NCBI GenBank assembly: GCA_021779835.1
Contig: JAJXZX010000005.1
Location: 92,645-156,644, forward strand
Length of the DNA: 64,000 bases
Direction: 5' to 3'
Origin: Pseudomonadota bacterium
GTDB lineage: Bacteria > Pseudomonadota > Alphaproteobacteria > Rhodobacterales > Rhodobacteraceae
Shown: piece after piece, positions 17,667 through 26,217 of the stretch
Position numbering within the stretch: the first letter of the stretch is position 1
How the letters are laid out: every line of letters begins with the position of its first letter
Position numbers and translations under genes: made by a program
Notes under the pieces: generated by a model
The model's database searches: none
What the model saw: the letters and a program-made list of their open reading frames with translations, nothing else
What the model was told of the DNA's origin: nothing

Positions 17667-17954
17667 TCACTCAACCACTTTCGGCACCGCAAAGAACCCC
17701 TCGCGCGCGTCCGGCGCGTTCGCAAGGATCTGCGCCTGAATATTGCCATCCGTCACCACATCCGCCCGCCGCTTCAACCGCATCGGCGTGACCGAGGTCA
17801 TCGGCTCAATGCCGTCCACATCCACCTCGTTCAGCTGCTCCATGAAGGTGAGGATCCCCGACAGCTCGCCCGCCAAAGCAGGCAGGTCGGCCTCGTCAAC
17901 CCTGATGCGCGCCAAATGCGCCACGCGCCGCGCGGTATTGATGTCGATGGACAT
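17667..17954 (-). CDS. gatC: Asp/Glu-tRNA amidotransferase subunit C
   Basis: A 95-residue small subunit that wraps GatA and stabilises the GatCAB complex. The typical start is [17 protein letters not shown], followed by [19 protein letters not shown] and the conserved [20 protein letters not shown], then [13 protein letters not shown] at the end. It precedes gatA in the same direction by 10 bases, the usual alphaproteobacterial order. Confidence 0.97.
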   Translation of the reverse strand: MSIDINTARRVAHLARIRVDEADLPALAGELSGILTFMEQLNEVDVDGIEPMTSVTPMRLKRRADVVTDGNIQAQILANAPDAREGFFAVPKVVE

Positions 17955-18090
17955 GGGGCAATCTCCGTCAAATGGGCTTCGGCCCGTTTAGCCGCGCGCG
18001 CGCCCCGCTGCAAGCATCTGCCACCGGTTCCCATTTCCTTTCGCGCCACGCGCCCTAAACTGATCCGAAGTTACGCAAAGGAGAGCACCC

Positions 18091-18786
18091 ATGATCATCA
18101 CCTGGCTCGGCCATTCCAGCTTCCGTATCGAGGTCGAGGGCGCCACCCTCCTCGTTGACCCGTGGTTTACCGGCAACCCGGTATTCCCTACCGCCCAACG
18201 CGCCGCCGCGATCGAGGGCGCAACCCACATCCTGCTGACCCATGGCCACGGCGACCACACCGGCGACAGCCTAACCATCGCGCGCGAATTGGGCATCCCG
18301 ATTGTCGGCATCTATGACCTGATAAGCTGGTGGCAGGCCAAGGAAGGCATCAACGGCATCGGCTTCAACAAGGGCGGCACCATCGACCTGAACGGCGCCA
18401 AGGTCACCATGGTCAACGCCAGCCACTCCTCCTCCGTCGCGGGTGAAGGCGGCCAGCCGATCTATGCCGGCCACGAATCCGGCTACATCATCGCGGGCGA
18501 CGGCCACACGATCTACCTGTCAGGCGATACCGATGTGATGGCCGACATGGGCGTGTTCAACGCGCTGCACGCCCCCGATATCGGCATCCTCTCGGCGGGT
18601 GGCCATTTCACCATGGACATGAAACGCGCGGCCTATGCCGCCAAGACCTTCTTCAACTTCAAGACGCTGATCCCCTGCCATTACCGCACCTTCCCGCTGC
18701 TGGCGCAGAACGCCGACGTGCTGAAAGCCGCCCTTCCCGGTGTCAACGTGATCGAGCCGCAGGTGATGGAGCCGATCAAGGTCTGA
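18091..18786 (+). CDS. UPF0173 metal-dependent hydrolase (metallo-beta-lactamase fold)
   Basis: A 231-residue protein with the HxHxDH zinc motif (LLTHGHGDHTGDS, about residues 50-62), preceded by MIITWLGHSSFRIE and followed by NASHSSS and YLSGDTDVMADM. This is the UPF0173/YtkL group, whose substrate is unknown. It is cytoplasmic, has a good AAGGAG site upstream, and is divergent from gatCA. Two strong GC hairpins follow its stop codon. Confidence 0.88.
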   Translation: MIITWLGHSSFRIEVEGATLLVDPWFTGNPVFPTAQRAAAIEGATHILLTHGHGDHTGDSLTIARELGIPIVGIYDLISWWQAKEGINGIGFNKGGTIDLNGAKVTMVNASHSSSVAGEGGQPIYAGHESGYIIAGDGHTIYLSGDTDVMADMGVFNALHAPDIGILSAGGHFTMDMKRAAYAAKTFFNFKTLIPCHYRTFPLLAQNADVLKAALPGVNVIEPQVMEPIKV

Positions 18787-18818
18787 CGGCTGCAGGGTAA
18801 AAGCGAAGGCGTCCCCTT

Positions 18819-18865
18819 GGCCCGGAAAAGCCGCCGGGCCGCGCCCGCCCTCCCGCCGGGAGGGC
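18819..18865. other. Two tandem GC hairpins
   Basis: GGCCCGG (18819-18825) pairs with CCGGGCC (18834-18840), and GCCCTCCC-GCC-GGGAGGGC (18847-18865) forms a perfect eight-base stem. Neither is followed by a T run. They lie between the convergent UPF0173 and tadA genes and may act as transcript-end structures. The remaining 145 bases to tadA show nothing recognisable. Confidence 0.55.
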
Positions 18866-19010
18866 GCACCGCAACGCTGGCGCAGAGCATGACCGTCGCA
18901 GGTTGGCCGCACGATAAACCGCAGACCACACGCGTTGCAGCGCCCGCCCGAGGCAGGGCGTGGACCTCTGTTGCGCTTACGTCGCTGCACCAACTGTGCA
19001 ACACCCACGC

Positions 19011-19478
19011 TCACGCCCCGCGATCATCCCTTTTGGCCGCGAAAAAATCCCGCAAAAGCGCGCCCGCTTCCTCCGCCCCGATGCCGTCATAAACCTCGGG
19101 CACATGGTGGGCCTGCGGGTGCGAAAAAACCCGCGGTCCCTGCGCCACGCCGCCGGATTTCGGGTCCGCCGCGCCATAATAAATCCGCGCGATGCGGGCC
19201 TGCGAGATCGCGGCGGCACACATCGGACACGGCTCCAGCGTGACGTAAAGATCGTGGCCCACCAGCCGCTCTGACCCAAGCATCTCGCAGGCCGCGCGGA
19301 TCGCCAAGATCTCGGCATGGCCCGTCGGATCGGCCAACTCCCGCGTCCGGTTCCCCGCCCGCGCCACGATTTCCCCGGCGGGCGACACGACGACCGCCCC
19401 CACCGGAACCTCGCCCCGCAAACCCGCCGCGCGCGCCTCGTCCAGCGCCGCGCTCATATGACTGACAAACCCGCTCAT
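19011..19478 (-). CDS. tadA: tRNA adenosine(34) deaminase
   Basis: A 155-residue zinc deaminase that makes inosine at the wobble base of tRNA-Arg(ACG). The deaminase motif TGHAEILAI and zinc site LEPCPMCAAAI are intact, with EVPVGAVVV ahead. The start at 19478 was chosen because GGAG precedes it at good distance; an internal ATG at 19457 is possible, and the longer frame to 19514 is less likely. It is divergent from rluB with a 76-base gap. Confidence 0.94.
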   Translation of the reverse strand: MSGFVSHMSAALDEARAAGLRGEVPVGAVVVSPAGEIVARAGNRTRELADPTGHAEILAIRAACEMLGSERLVGHDLYVTLEPCPMCAAAISQARIARIYYGAADPKSGGVAQGPRVFSHPQAHHVPEVYDGIGAEEAGALLRDFFAAKRDDRGA

Positions 19479-19554
19479 GCGCTCCGTGATGCCCCGCGCA
19501 AGGCCCTCGCGCAAGCCGCTTTCACCCGTCTGAAATTCCGGCTAGGAAGGGGGC

Positions 19555-20682
19555 ATGAATGACACGCCCAAACCCCGCAAGTCCGCCCCTTCGAAAACGC
19601 CCACCCCCGAGGCCGCAAAAGCCCCGGAGAAGGACGGCGAACGCATCGCCAAAGTTCTCGCCCGCGCGGGCGTAGCCTCGCGCCGCGAGGCTGAACGCAT
19701 GATCGCCATTGGCCAGATCGCGGTGAACGGCAAGGTCATCGACAGCCCCGCGCTGAACGTCACGCCGCGTGACCGCATCACGATTGATGGCAAGCCGATG
19801 GCGGCCAAGGAACCGGCGCGGCTTTGGCTTTATTACAAGCCGCTTGGCCTTGTGACCTCCGCCTCGGACGAAAAGGGCCGAGAGACGGTGTTTGACTACC
19901 TGCCCGAGGATTTGCCGCGCGTCATGACGGTGGGCCGCCTCGACCTCAACTCTGAAGGTCTGCTGCTGCTGACCAACGACGGCGAGCTGAAACGCAAGCT
20001 TGAGCTCCCTTCCACCGGCTGGCTGCGCAAATACCGGGTCCGCATCCGGGGCAATCCGACCGAGGACGATATTGAACCCCTGCGGCGCGGCCTGACCCTC
20101 GACGGTGAGAAGTTTCAGCCGATGGCGGTGACGCTGGACAAGATCCAGGGCTCCAACGCGTGGCTGACCGTCGGCCTGCGCGAGGGCCGCAATCGCGAAA
20201 TCCGGCGCGCCATCGACGCCATCGGCCTGATCGTCAACCGCCTGATCCGCGTCAGCTACGGCCCCTTCCGGCTTGGCATCCTGGAACCGGGTCAGGTCGA
20301 GGAGATCAAGGGCCGCGTCCTGCGCGACCAGCTTGGCATGGGCCCCGGTGAGGGCGAGGAAGACCAGCCCAAACCCCGTGTGACCCACAGCCGCAAGACC
20401 TCGCTGGCAGGCAAGCCGGGACCGGCCGTGCGCGGCGAGGCCGCGCGTCCGGCACGGCCCGCGCGCACCGAAGGCAAAACTGGCGCGCCGCGTCATGCGA
20501 GCAAATCCAGCGCCGAGGGCGCCGGTGACAAGCCCTATGCGCCACGCACAAAAGCCACCGGATATGCCGCGAAATCCGACGCTAAACCGGGGCCGAAAGC
20601 GCCCCCGCGTCCCGGCGCGCACGCCCCACGCAGCCCGTCGGGGCGCCCGCCTACCGGCAGAAAACCCGGCAAGGGGGAATAA
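19555..20682 (+). CDS. rluB: 23S rRNA pseudouridine synthase (RluB-type)
   Basis: A 375-residue protein. An N-terminal S4 RNA-binding domain (IAKVLARAGVASRREAERMIAIG) is followed by the RsuA/RluB catalytic core with TVGRLDLNSEGLLLLTNDG (catalytic Asp) and REGRNREIRRAIDAIGL. The last 100 residues are a Lys/Arg/Pro/Gly-rich tail, common in alphaproteobacterial RluB. The expected reaction is uridine to pseudouridine at position 2605 of 23S rRNA. RluB versus RluE/F cannot be fully settled without alignment, but the S4 domain and size favour RluB. Confidence 0.9.
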   Translation: MNDTPKPRKSAPSKTPTPEAAKAPEKDGERIAKVLARAGVASRREAERMIAIGQIAVNGKVIDSPALNVTPRDRITIDGKPMAAKEPARLWLYYKPLGLVTSASDEKGRETVFDYLPEDLPRVMTVGRLDLNSEGLLLLTNDGELKRKLELPSTGWLRKYRVRIRGNPTEDDIEPLRRGLTLDGEKFQPMAVTLDKIQGSNAWLTVGLREGRNREIRRAIDAIGLIVNRLIRVSYGPFRLGILEPGQVEEIKGRVLRDQLGMGPGEGEEDQPKPRVTHSRKTSLAGKPGPAVRGEAARPARPARTEGKTGAPRHASKSSAEGAGDKPYAPRTKATGYAAKSDAKPGPKAPPRPGAHAPRSPSGRPPTGRKPGKGE

Positions 20683-20775
20683 GGCGCGCCTTTTCCCCCT
20701 CTAGCGGGTTCCTAGATCGGATTCCCTCGCCTATATTCCCTCCGTCGTGCGCGCGTATATCCTGAGGGAGGCTTC

Positions 20776-20859
20776 ATGTCCGATACCGGTCTGCAAAAAC
20801 TGGCCTTTCTGTTGCTGCTGGCCCTGATGGTCTATGTCGCCGTGACGGGAGGCGCATGA
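20776..20859 (+). CDS. 27-residue predicted membrane peptide leading the TelA cluster
   Basis: MSDTGLQKLAFLLLLALMVY is followed by VAVTGGA and a TGA whose bases overlap the ATG of the next gene (ATGA). A GAGGGAGG ribosome site lies 5 bases ahead of its ATG. The peptide is one hydrophobic helix with a short polar N-terminus. The coupled stop/start and strong ribosome site argue that it is a real gene rather than noise; its main role could be as a leader for translation of the XpaC-like gene. No family was recognised. Confidence 0.65.
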   Translation: MSDTGLQKLAFLLLLALMVYVAVTGGA

Positions 20860-21773
20860 TGGCCGAACGGTTTGGCGGTAAATACAGCCCCGAGAATTCG
20901 CGCCCGCCGGGCAGCGATGCCCCCGCGCCGAACCCCTATCAGGGCGCACGCCGCACCCGCGCGGGTGGCCGCGTCAACGGACTGTTTATCGTGCCGTTGG
21001 TCTTCGTCGTCACCGCCTTCCGCCAGAACCCCACCGGGCTTGCCATCGACCTTGCCGCCTGCGGCACGCTGCTGCTTGCGGCATGGCTGACCCGCGAGGG
21101 CATCCTTGCGCAAGAGGCCTATGAGGCGCGCAACGTGGCGCGCCGCCCGGCAATTCCGCGCAAGATCTTCGGCTCTGTGCTGACCGGCGTGGGCTTGGCC
21201 TTGGGCGGTTTCACTCCCGGCGGCAGTCTGCTGAACCCGGTGATATTCGCGGTGCTTGGCGCCGCCCTGCACTTCTTCTCGTTCGGGGCCGACCCGTTGG
21301 CGGACAAGGGCATGGCGGGCATTGACGCCTATGACACCGACCGCGTAGCGCAGGCGGTGGACAGCGCGGAGAAATACCTTGCGGCCATGAAGGACGCGAT
21401 CCGCCGCGCGGGCGACCGCCAGTTGGAAGACCACGTTGACCGCTTCATCGCCGCCGCGCGCCAGATGTTCCGCACCGTGGAAAACGACCCGCGCGACCTG
21501 ACCGCGACGCGGCGCTATCTTGGCGTCTACCTCTCGGGGGCCTCTGATGCGACGGCGAAGTTTGCCGACGTTTACGCGCAAAGCCACGACCCCAAGGCGC
21601 GCGCCGATTTTGAGGCGTTGCTGACCGATCTGGAAACCAATTTCAGCACGCAAACGCAGGCCCTGATGGCCAACGACAAAACCAACCTTGATATTCAAAT
21701 CGACGTCCTGCGCGAACGTTTGCAGCAGGAAGGGGTCCGCCCGGCAGCGCAATCCGCCCCCGGCGCCCAGTAA
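20856..21773 (+). CDS. XpaC-like protein (5-bromo-4-chloroindolyl phosphate hydrolysis family)
   Basis: A 305-residue protein. After a polar Pro/Arg-rich N-terminus come hydrophobic segments at about 45-80 and 105-140 (GLFIVPLVFVVTAF; FAVLGAALHFFSFG). A long helical cytoplasmic domain follows, with ADKGMAGIDAYDTDRVAQAVDSA and RYLGVYLSGASDATAKFADVY. This matches the XpaC family, which accompanies TelA in many bacteria; despite the name, phosphatase activity is doubtful. It probably works with TelA at the membrane. Overlap with the preceding peptide and a 17-base gap to telA mark an operon. Confidence 0.82.
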   Translation: MMAERFGGKYSPENSRPPGSDAPAPNPYQGARRTRAGGRVNGLFIVPLVFVVTAFRQNPTGLAIDLAACGTLLLAAWLTREGILAQEAYEARNVARRPAIPRKIFGSVLTGVGLALGGFTPGGSLLNPVIFAVLGAALHFFSFGADPLADKGMAGIDAYDTDRVAQAVDSAEKYLAAMKDAIRRAGDRQLEDHVDRFIAAARQMFRTVENDPRDLTATRRYLGVYLSGASDATAKFADVYAQSHDPKARADFEALLTDLETNFSTQTQALMANDKTNLDIQIDVLRERLQQEGVRPAAQSAPGAQ

Positions 21774-21790
21774 CAGTGAAAGGACAAACG

Positions 21791-22978
21791 ATGACCGACT
21801 CGACCGCCCGAAACGGAGCAGCCGCTGCCACCCCCGTCGACATTCAATCTGTCGTCGGCACCGTTCTGCCCGAACCCAGCGCCGACATCGTGCCGCTTGC
21901 AACAGCGCCCGCCACCGTGGCTGACGCGATCCGCAAGCGCATGGACGAGATCGACATGGGCAACACGCAGTCGATCATCAACTTCGGCTCATCGGCACAG
22001 ACAGAGCTGACTACGATTTCCTCCTCGATGCTGGCCAATGTGCAAAGCAAGGACATCGGGCCCGCAGGCGACTCGCTCCGCACCATCGTCGCCACGATCA
22101 AGGGCTTTTCCGTCTCGGAACTCGACGTGCGCCGCGAGCGGAGCTGGTGGGATAAACTGACCGGCTCGGCGGCACCCTTCGCCAAGTTTGTCGAGAAATT
22201 CCAGACCGTGCAAAGCCAGATCGACAAGGTCACCAACGATCTTGACCTGCACCAACATCAATTGCTGATCGACATAAAATCGCTGGATGTGCTTTATCAG
22301 AAAACGCTGGGTTTCTATGACGAACTCGCGCTTTACATTGCGGCGGGCGAGGCAAAGCTGGCCGACTTGGACGCCACCACCATCCCCGCGAAAGAGGCCG
22401 AGGCCAAGGCCGCCGCCTCCGATCAGCAAATGCTGAAAGCGCAGGAATTGCGCGACCTGCACGCCGCGCGCGACGACCTTGACCGCCGCGTCTATGACCT
22501 GAAGCTGACGCGGCAGGTGACAATGCAGTCGCTGCCCTCGATCCGTCTGGTGCAGGAAAACGACAAGAGCCTGGTGACCAAGATCGCCTCGACGCTGGTC
22601 AACACCGTGCCGCTGTGGGAAACCCAACTCGCGCAGGCGGTGACCATCCAACGCTCCAAGGATGCCGCCGACGCGATCAAGGGCGCGACGGACCTGACCA
22701 ACCAGTTGCTGACCGCCAACGCCACCAACCTGCAAGACGCCAACCACGTGGTGCGCCAGCAGATGGAGCGTGGCGTGTTCGACATCGAGTCGGTGCAGAA
22801 AGCCAACGACACGCTGATCGCCACCATCAACGAAAGCCTGCAAATCGCCGACGACGGGCGAACCAAACGCGCCGCGGCAGAGCAGACGCTGACCAAGATG
22901 GAAAGCGATCTGCGCGATACGCTCGCCTCGGCAAGGGCTCGGACGGCAACCCCAGCCGTCTCAACGACCGGAGCCTGA
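21791..22978 (+). CDS. telA: Toxic anion resistance protein, TelA family
   Basis: A 395-residue, largely coiled-coil protein. The start at 21791 has AAAGGA upstream and is preferred to a GTG 15 bases earlier. Typical TelA features are IDMGNTQSIINFGSSAQTEL (about 60-80), a W-rich RSWWDKLTG motif, and a C-terminal block with RLVQENDKSLVTKIASTLVNTVPLW and GVFDIESVQKANDTLI. TelA/KlaA/YceH proteins are linked to tellurite, bacteriocin, nisin and general envelope-stress tolerance; the mechanism is unclear. The neighbouring XpaC, SPFH and zinc-ribbon genes suggest a membrane-protecting complex. Confidence 0.92.
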   Translation: MTDSTARNGAAAATPVDIQSVVGTVLPEPSADIVPLATAPATVADAIRKRMDEIDMGNTQSIINFGSSAQTELTTISSSMLANVQSKDIGPAGDSLRTIVATIKGFSVSELDVRRERSWWDKLTGSAAPFAKFVEKFQTVQSQIDKVTNDLDLHQHQLLIDIKSLDVLYQKTLGFYDELALYIAAGEAKLADLDATTIPAKEAEAKAAASDQQMLKAQELRDLHAARDDLDRRVYDLKLTRQVTMQSLPSIRLVQENDKSLVTKIASTLVNTVPLWETQLAQAVTIQRSKDAADAIKGATDLTNQLLTANATNLQDANHVVRQQMERGVFDIESVQKANDTLIATINESLQIADDGRTKRAAAEQTLTKMESDLRDTLASARARTATPAVSTTGA

Positions 22979-23010
22979 CGCTGACGGCCAGCTTTTCCCG
23001 ACGCAAGTGG

Positions 23011-23934
23011 GTGCGGCCTGCCGCATTTGCGGCGCTTGTTGCGGTGGCAGGGTGCGTGGCGCAGATGGCGCCGCCACCCGCTCCGCCGGCGCATCCAACC
23101 GCAATGATGCGCCCGCAGCCGCGCCCCACGCCCGAAAGCGCGGCGGTGCGCGGCTATTATGCACGGCTTCAGCGAACCATGCTGGAGCGGGGGCTTTTGC
23201 GCTCTGACACCGCGCCGGACGACGCCCCGATCAACGCCCGCATCTTGGCGCAGACCTTCATCACCATCGCGCTTTATGATGAATATGCCGAAACCCACCG
23301 CACCTTTGTGGCGCGCCAAACTGCGGACCACCTCTATCGCTGGGCCGCGCCGGTTCACATGGCGCTGACCTTTGGCGCCTCGATCCCAGAGGCCGAACGC
23401 CTTACGGATACCGCCACCGTCACCACCTATGCCGCGCGCCTGTCACGCCTGACCCACCTGCCGATCACCCTTGCCGCCGAGCCCGCCAATTTCCACGTCC
23501 TTGTTCTGAACGAGGATGAACGCCGCGCCGCTGCCCCCCTGCTGCGCGCCCTCATCCCCGGCATTGGCGCGGACGTGATCCGCACGGTGACCGAGATGCC
23601 GCTATCAACCTATTGCGCCGCCTTCGCCTTTCCCAAACCCGGCACCTACACCTATGGGCAGGCGCTCGCCGTGATTCGCGGCGAACACCCCGATTTGATG
23701 CGCCGCGCCTGCTATCACGAAGAATTGGCGCAGGCGCTTGGCCCCGCCAACGACAGCCCACACGCGCGGCCTTCAATCTTTAACGACGATCAGGAATTCG
23801 CCCTGCTGACAAAGCAAGACGAGCTGATCTTGCGTATGCTATACGATCCGCGCCTGACCCCCGGCATGACGCCGGATCAGGCGCGTCCCATTGCCCAAAG
23901 GCTTGCATCCAAGCTTTTGGGAGGTAACGGTTGA
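23011..23934 (+). CDS. DUF2927 lipoprotein
   Basis: The C-terminal two thirds carry the DUF2927 signature: NDSPHARPSIFNDDQEFALL, TKQDELILRMLYDPRL and RRACYHEELAQALG. The N-terminus is a lipoprotein signal (RPAAFAALVAVAGC). The start is uncertain. The GTG at 23011 is annotated, but a CTG at 22981 has GGAG seven bases upstream and would add an SRRK positively charged stretch that improves the signal peptide. No ATG exists before 23069. The function is unknown; related proteins in Rhodobacteraceae are secreted and protease-like in conservation pattern. It sits between telA and the SPFH gene on the same strand. Confidence 0.78.
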   Translation: MRPAAFAALVAVAGCVAQMAPPPAPPAHPTAMMRPQPRPTPESAAVRGYYARLQRTMLERGLLRSDTAPDDAPINARILAQTFITIALYDEYAETHRTFVARQTADHLYRWAAPVHMALTFGASIPEAERLTDTATVTTYAARLSRLTHLPITLAAEPANFHVLVLNEDERRAAAPLLRALIPGIGADVIRTVTEMPLSTYCAAFAFPKPGTYTYGQALAVIRGEHPDLMRRACYHEELAQALGPANDSPHARPSIFNDDQEFALLTKQDELILRMLYDPRLTPGMTPDQARPIAQRLASKLLGGNG

Positions 23935-23978
23935 CGCCAAGGCTTGCAGCTGCGGCTCACCAGTGAAAGGAAAACGTC

Positions 23979-25103
23979 ATGGCCCTGTTCAACTTCCTCA
24001 CCGGCGAGTTCATCGACGTCATCGCATGGACCGATGACACCCGCGACACCATGGTCTGGCGCTTTGAGCGTCAGGGCAACGCGATCAAATACGGCGCCAA
24101 GCTGACCGTGCGCGAAGGTCAAGCGGCGGTCTTCATCAACGAGGGTCAGTTGGCTGACGTGTTCATCCCCGGCCTTTACCAGCTAGAGACCAACAACATG
24201 CCGATCCTGACCACGCTGCAACACTGGGATCACGGCTTTCAGTCGCCCTTCAAGGCAGAGGTCTATTTCGTCAACACCACCCGGTTCAACGATCAGAAGT
24301 GGGGCACGTCGAACCCGATCATCTGCCGCGACCCGGAATTCGGCCCGGTGCGCATTCGCGCCTTCGGCACCTACTCGATGCGCGTTTCCGACCCGGGAAC
24401 CTTCCTGAAAGAGATCGTCGGCACCGATGGCGAATTCACCGCCGATGAAATTTCGAACCAGATCCGCAATGTAATCGCGCAGGAATTCAGCCAGGTCATA
24501 GCAAAATCGAACATTCCGGTGTTGGACATGGCTGCCAACACCGCCGACCTTGGCAAGCTGGTGACGACTGCAATCAACCCGACGATTGCCGCCTACGGCC
24601 TTACGCTGCCAGAGTTCTATATCGAAAACGTCTCGCTGCCCGACGAGGTAGAAAAGGTGCTGGACAAGCGCACCTCGGTTGGGATTGCGGGGGATCTGTC
24701 CAAATACACCCAGTTTTCCGCCGCAGAGGCGATGACCGCGGCGGCGACCACACCCAATTCCGGCATGGGGGCCGGGCTTGGCATGGGGATGGGCATGGGG
24801 ATGGCGGGCCAGATGGCGCAGCAGGGCCCGTGGGGCGCCATGCCGCAGGCCACAGCCCCTGCCACCGCACCCGCCGCCCCCCCGCCACCGCCCGCCGAAA
24901 ATGTCTGGCACGTTGCGGTGAACGGCACCACGACCGGCCCCTTCCCCGCCGCCACCTTGGCGCAAATGGTTGCCGCAGGCTCGTTCAGCGGCGCATCGCT
25001 GGTCTGGGCACCCGGCTTTGATGGCTGGAAACCCGCCTCTGGCGTCTCCGATCTTGCGCCCCTCTTCGTCGCCATGCCGCCGCCGCCCCCACCCGGAGCC
25101 TGA
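23979..25103 (+). CDS. SPFH-domain protein (YdjI/virion-core-like) with GYF_2 tail
   Basis: A 374-residue protein. Residues about 1-245 match the YdjI-type SPFH fold: MALFNFLTGEFIDVIAWTD, GQAAVFINEGQLADVFIPG, QKWGTSNPIICRDPEFG and TLPEFYIENVSLPDEVEKVL. A Met/Gly linker with repeated GM (about 263-280) and a Pro/Ala run follow. Residues about 305-365 form a GYF_2 domain (NVWHVAVNGTTTGPFPAATL...WAPGFDGW). In Bacillus, YdjI is a scaffold that brings the PspA stress protein to the membrane through YdjGH. The GYF_2 domain normally binds proline-rich peptides, so it may recruit partners. It precedes the zinc-ribbon gene by four bases. Confidence 0.88.
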   Translation: MALFNFLTGEFIDVIAWTDDTRDTMVWRFERQGNAIKYGAKLTVREGQAAVFINEGQLADVFIPGLYQLETNNMPILTTLQHWDHGFQSPFKAEVYFVNTTRFNDQKWGTSNPIICRDPEFGPVRIRAFGTYSMRVSDPGTFLKEIVGTDGEFTADEISNQIRNVIAQEFSQVIAKSNIPVLDMAANTADLGKLVTTAINPTIAAYGLTLPEFYIENVSLPDEVEKVLDKRTSVGIAGDLSKYTQFSAAEAMTAAATTPNSGMGAGLGMGMGMGMAGQMAQQGPWGAMPQATAPATAPAAPPPPPAENVWHVAVNGTTTGPFPAATLAQMVAAGSFSGASLVWAPGFDGWKPASGVSDLAPLFVAMPPPPPPGA

Positions 25104-25107
25104 CCCC

Positions 25108-26217
25108 TTGCCCGACACCACCGCCGACACGCATTACAAATGCGAGCAATGCGGGGCAGAGCTGCGCTTTGCCCCCGGCCAAACCATGCTGGTCTGTGAC
25201 CATTGCGGCCATAAACAGGCGATCCCCGATAGCGGCCCTGCGTCAATCTCGGAAATCGCGTATCAAAGCGCGCTTGCCAACGCCCTGCCCCCCTCCGCGA
25301 TGGAGGACGTGCGCAACTGCACCTGCCCATCGTGCGGGGCCTCGTTCTCGCTGCCGCCCGACGTCCACGCCTCGGTCTGCCCGTTTTGCGCGACGCCCGT
25401 CGTCGCGGATACCGGCGCTACGCGGCATTTCAAACCGCAGGCGGTGGTGCCCTTCAATGTGACCGAACCGCAGGCGCGCCAATCCATGACGCAATGGCTG
25501 GGCCAGTTGTGGTTCGCGCCGGGCGGGCTGGTTGACTATGCCCGCAAGGGCCGCGCCATGTCGGGCATGTATGTGCCCTACTGGACCTTCGACGCCGCCA
25601 CCCAGTCCCGCTATCGCGGCCAGCGTGGCGAATATTATTACGAGACCCAAACCGTGATGGTCGAGGTCAACGGCCGCATGGAGCAGCGCGAGGAGCAGGT
25701 GCAAAGGATCGCGTGGTATCCCGTCTCGGGGCAAGTCGCGCGCAATTTTGACGATGTGCTGGTGATGGCCTCGACCAGCCTGCCGCGCCATTACATCGAT
25801 GGGCTGCAACCCTGGGATCTGACCGCGCTCAAGCCCTATTCGCCCGACTACCTCGCCGGTTTCGGCGCCGAGGGCTATACCGTGGGGCTGGAAGAAGGTC
25901 ACTCGATGGCGCGCACCATCATGGATGGCGTGATCCGTGACGATATCGCGCGCGATATTGGTGGCGACCAACAGCGGATCGAGGCGATGTCCACCGATGT
26001 CTCGGACGAGACGTTCAAGCATATCCTGCTGCCGATCTGGATGGCGGCCTACAAATACGGCGGCAAAACCTACCGCTTTGTCGTCAACGGCCAAACTGGC
26101 CGCGTGCAGGGCGAGCGTCCGTGGTCGAAATGGAAGATCGCCACCGCCGTCATCGCCGCCCTCATCGCGGCGGGGGCACTGGCCTATTACTACCAATACT
26201 GGCAAGCGACGCACTAG
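25108..26217 (+). CDS. Double zinc-ribbon membrane protein (YdjG/PriA-like ribbon family)
   Basis: A 369-residue protein from a TTG at 25108 with GGAG ten bases upstream; no ATG fits. Two N-terminal zinc ribbons are visible: C12/C15/C30/C33 and a second four-cysteine set around residues 72-91 (CPSCG...CPFC). A soluble beta-rich middle follows (YVPYWTFDAATQSRYRGQRG; HILLPIWMAAYKYGGKTYRF), and one C-terminal membrane helix (ATAVIAALIAAGALAYYYQYW). Databases often label these primosomal protein N' or TFIIB-like from the ribbons alone, but there is no helicase here. Layout and pairing with an SPFH gene resemble Bacillus YdjG, a membrane partner of PspA. Confidence 0.82.
   Translation: MPDTTADTHYKCEQCGAELRFAPGQTMLVCDHCGHKQAIPDSGPASISEIAYQSALANALPPSAMEDVRNCTCPSCGASFSLPPDVHASVCPFCATPVVADTGATRHFKPQAVVPFNVTEPQARQSMTQWLGQLWFAPGGLVDYARKGRAMSGMYVPYWTFDAATQSRYRGQRGEYYYETQTVMVEVNGRMEQREEQVQRIAWYPVSGQVARNFDDVLVMASTSLPRHYIDGLQPWDLTALKPYSPDYLAGFGAEGYTVGLEEGHSMARTIMDGVIRDDIARDIGGDQQRIEAMSTDVSDETFKHILLPIWMAAYKYGGKTYRFVVNGQTGRVQGERPWSKWKIATAVIAALIAAGALAYYYQYWQATH

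Noticed and set aside
18681..19004. Minus-strand frame in the gap between UPF0173 and tadA
   Set aside because: It starts in the gap and runs antisense into UPF0173, crosses the tandem hairpins and has no motif.
22615..23010. Upstream extension of the DUF2927 frame into telA
   Set aside because: It overlaps telA out of frame and would place the lipoprotein signal in mid-protein. A start at 23011 (GTG) or 22981 (CTG) is more sensible.
25108..26217. Primosomal protein N' (PriA) label for the zinc-ribbon gene
   Set aside because: Only the zinc ribbons are shared. There are no Walker motifs or helicase domains, and a C-terminal membrane helix is present.
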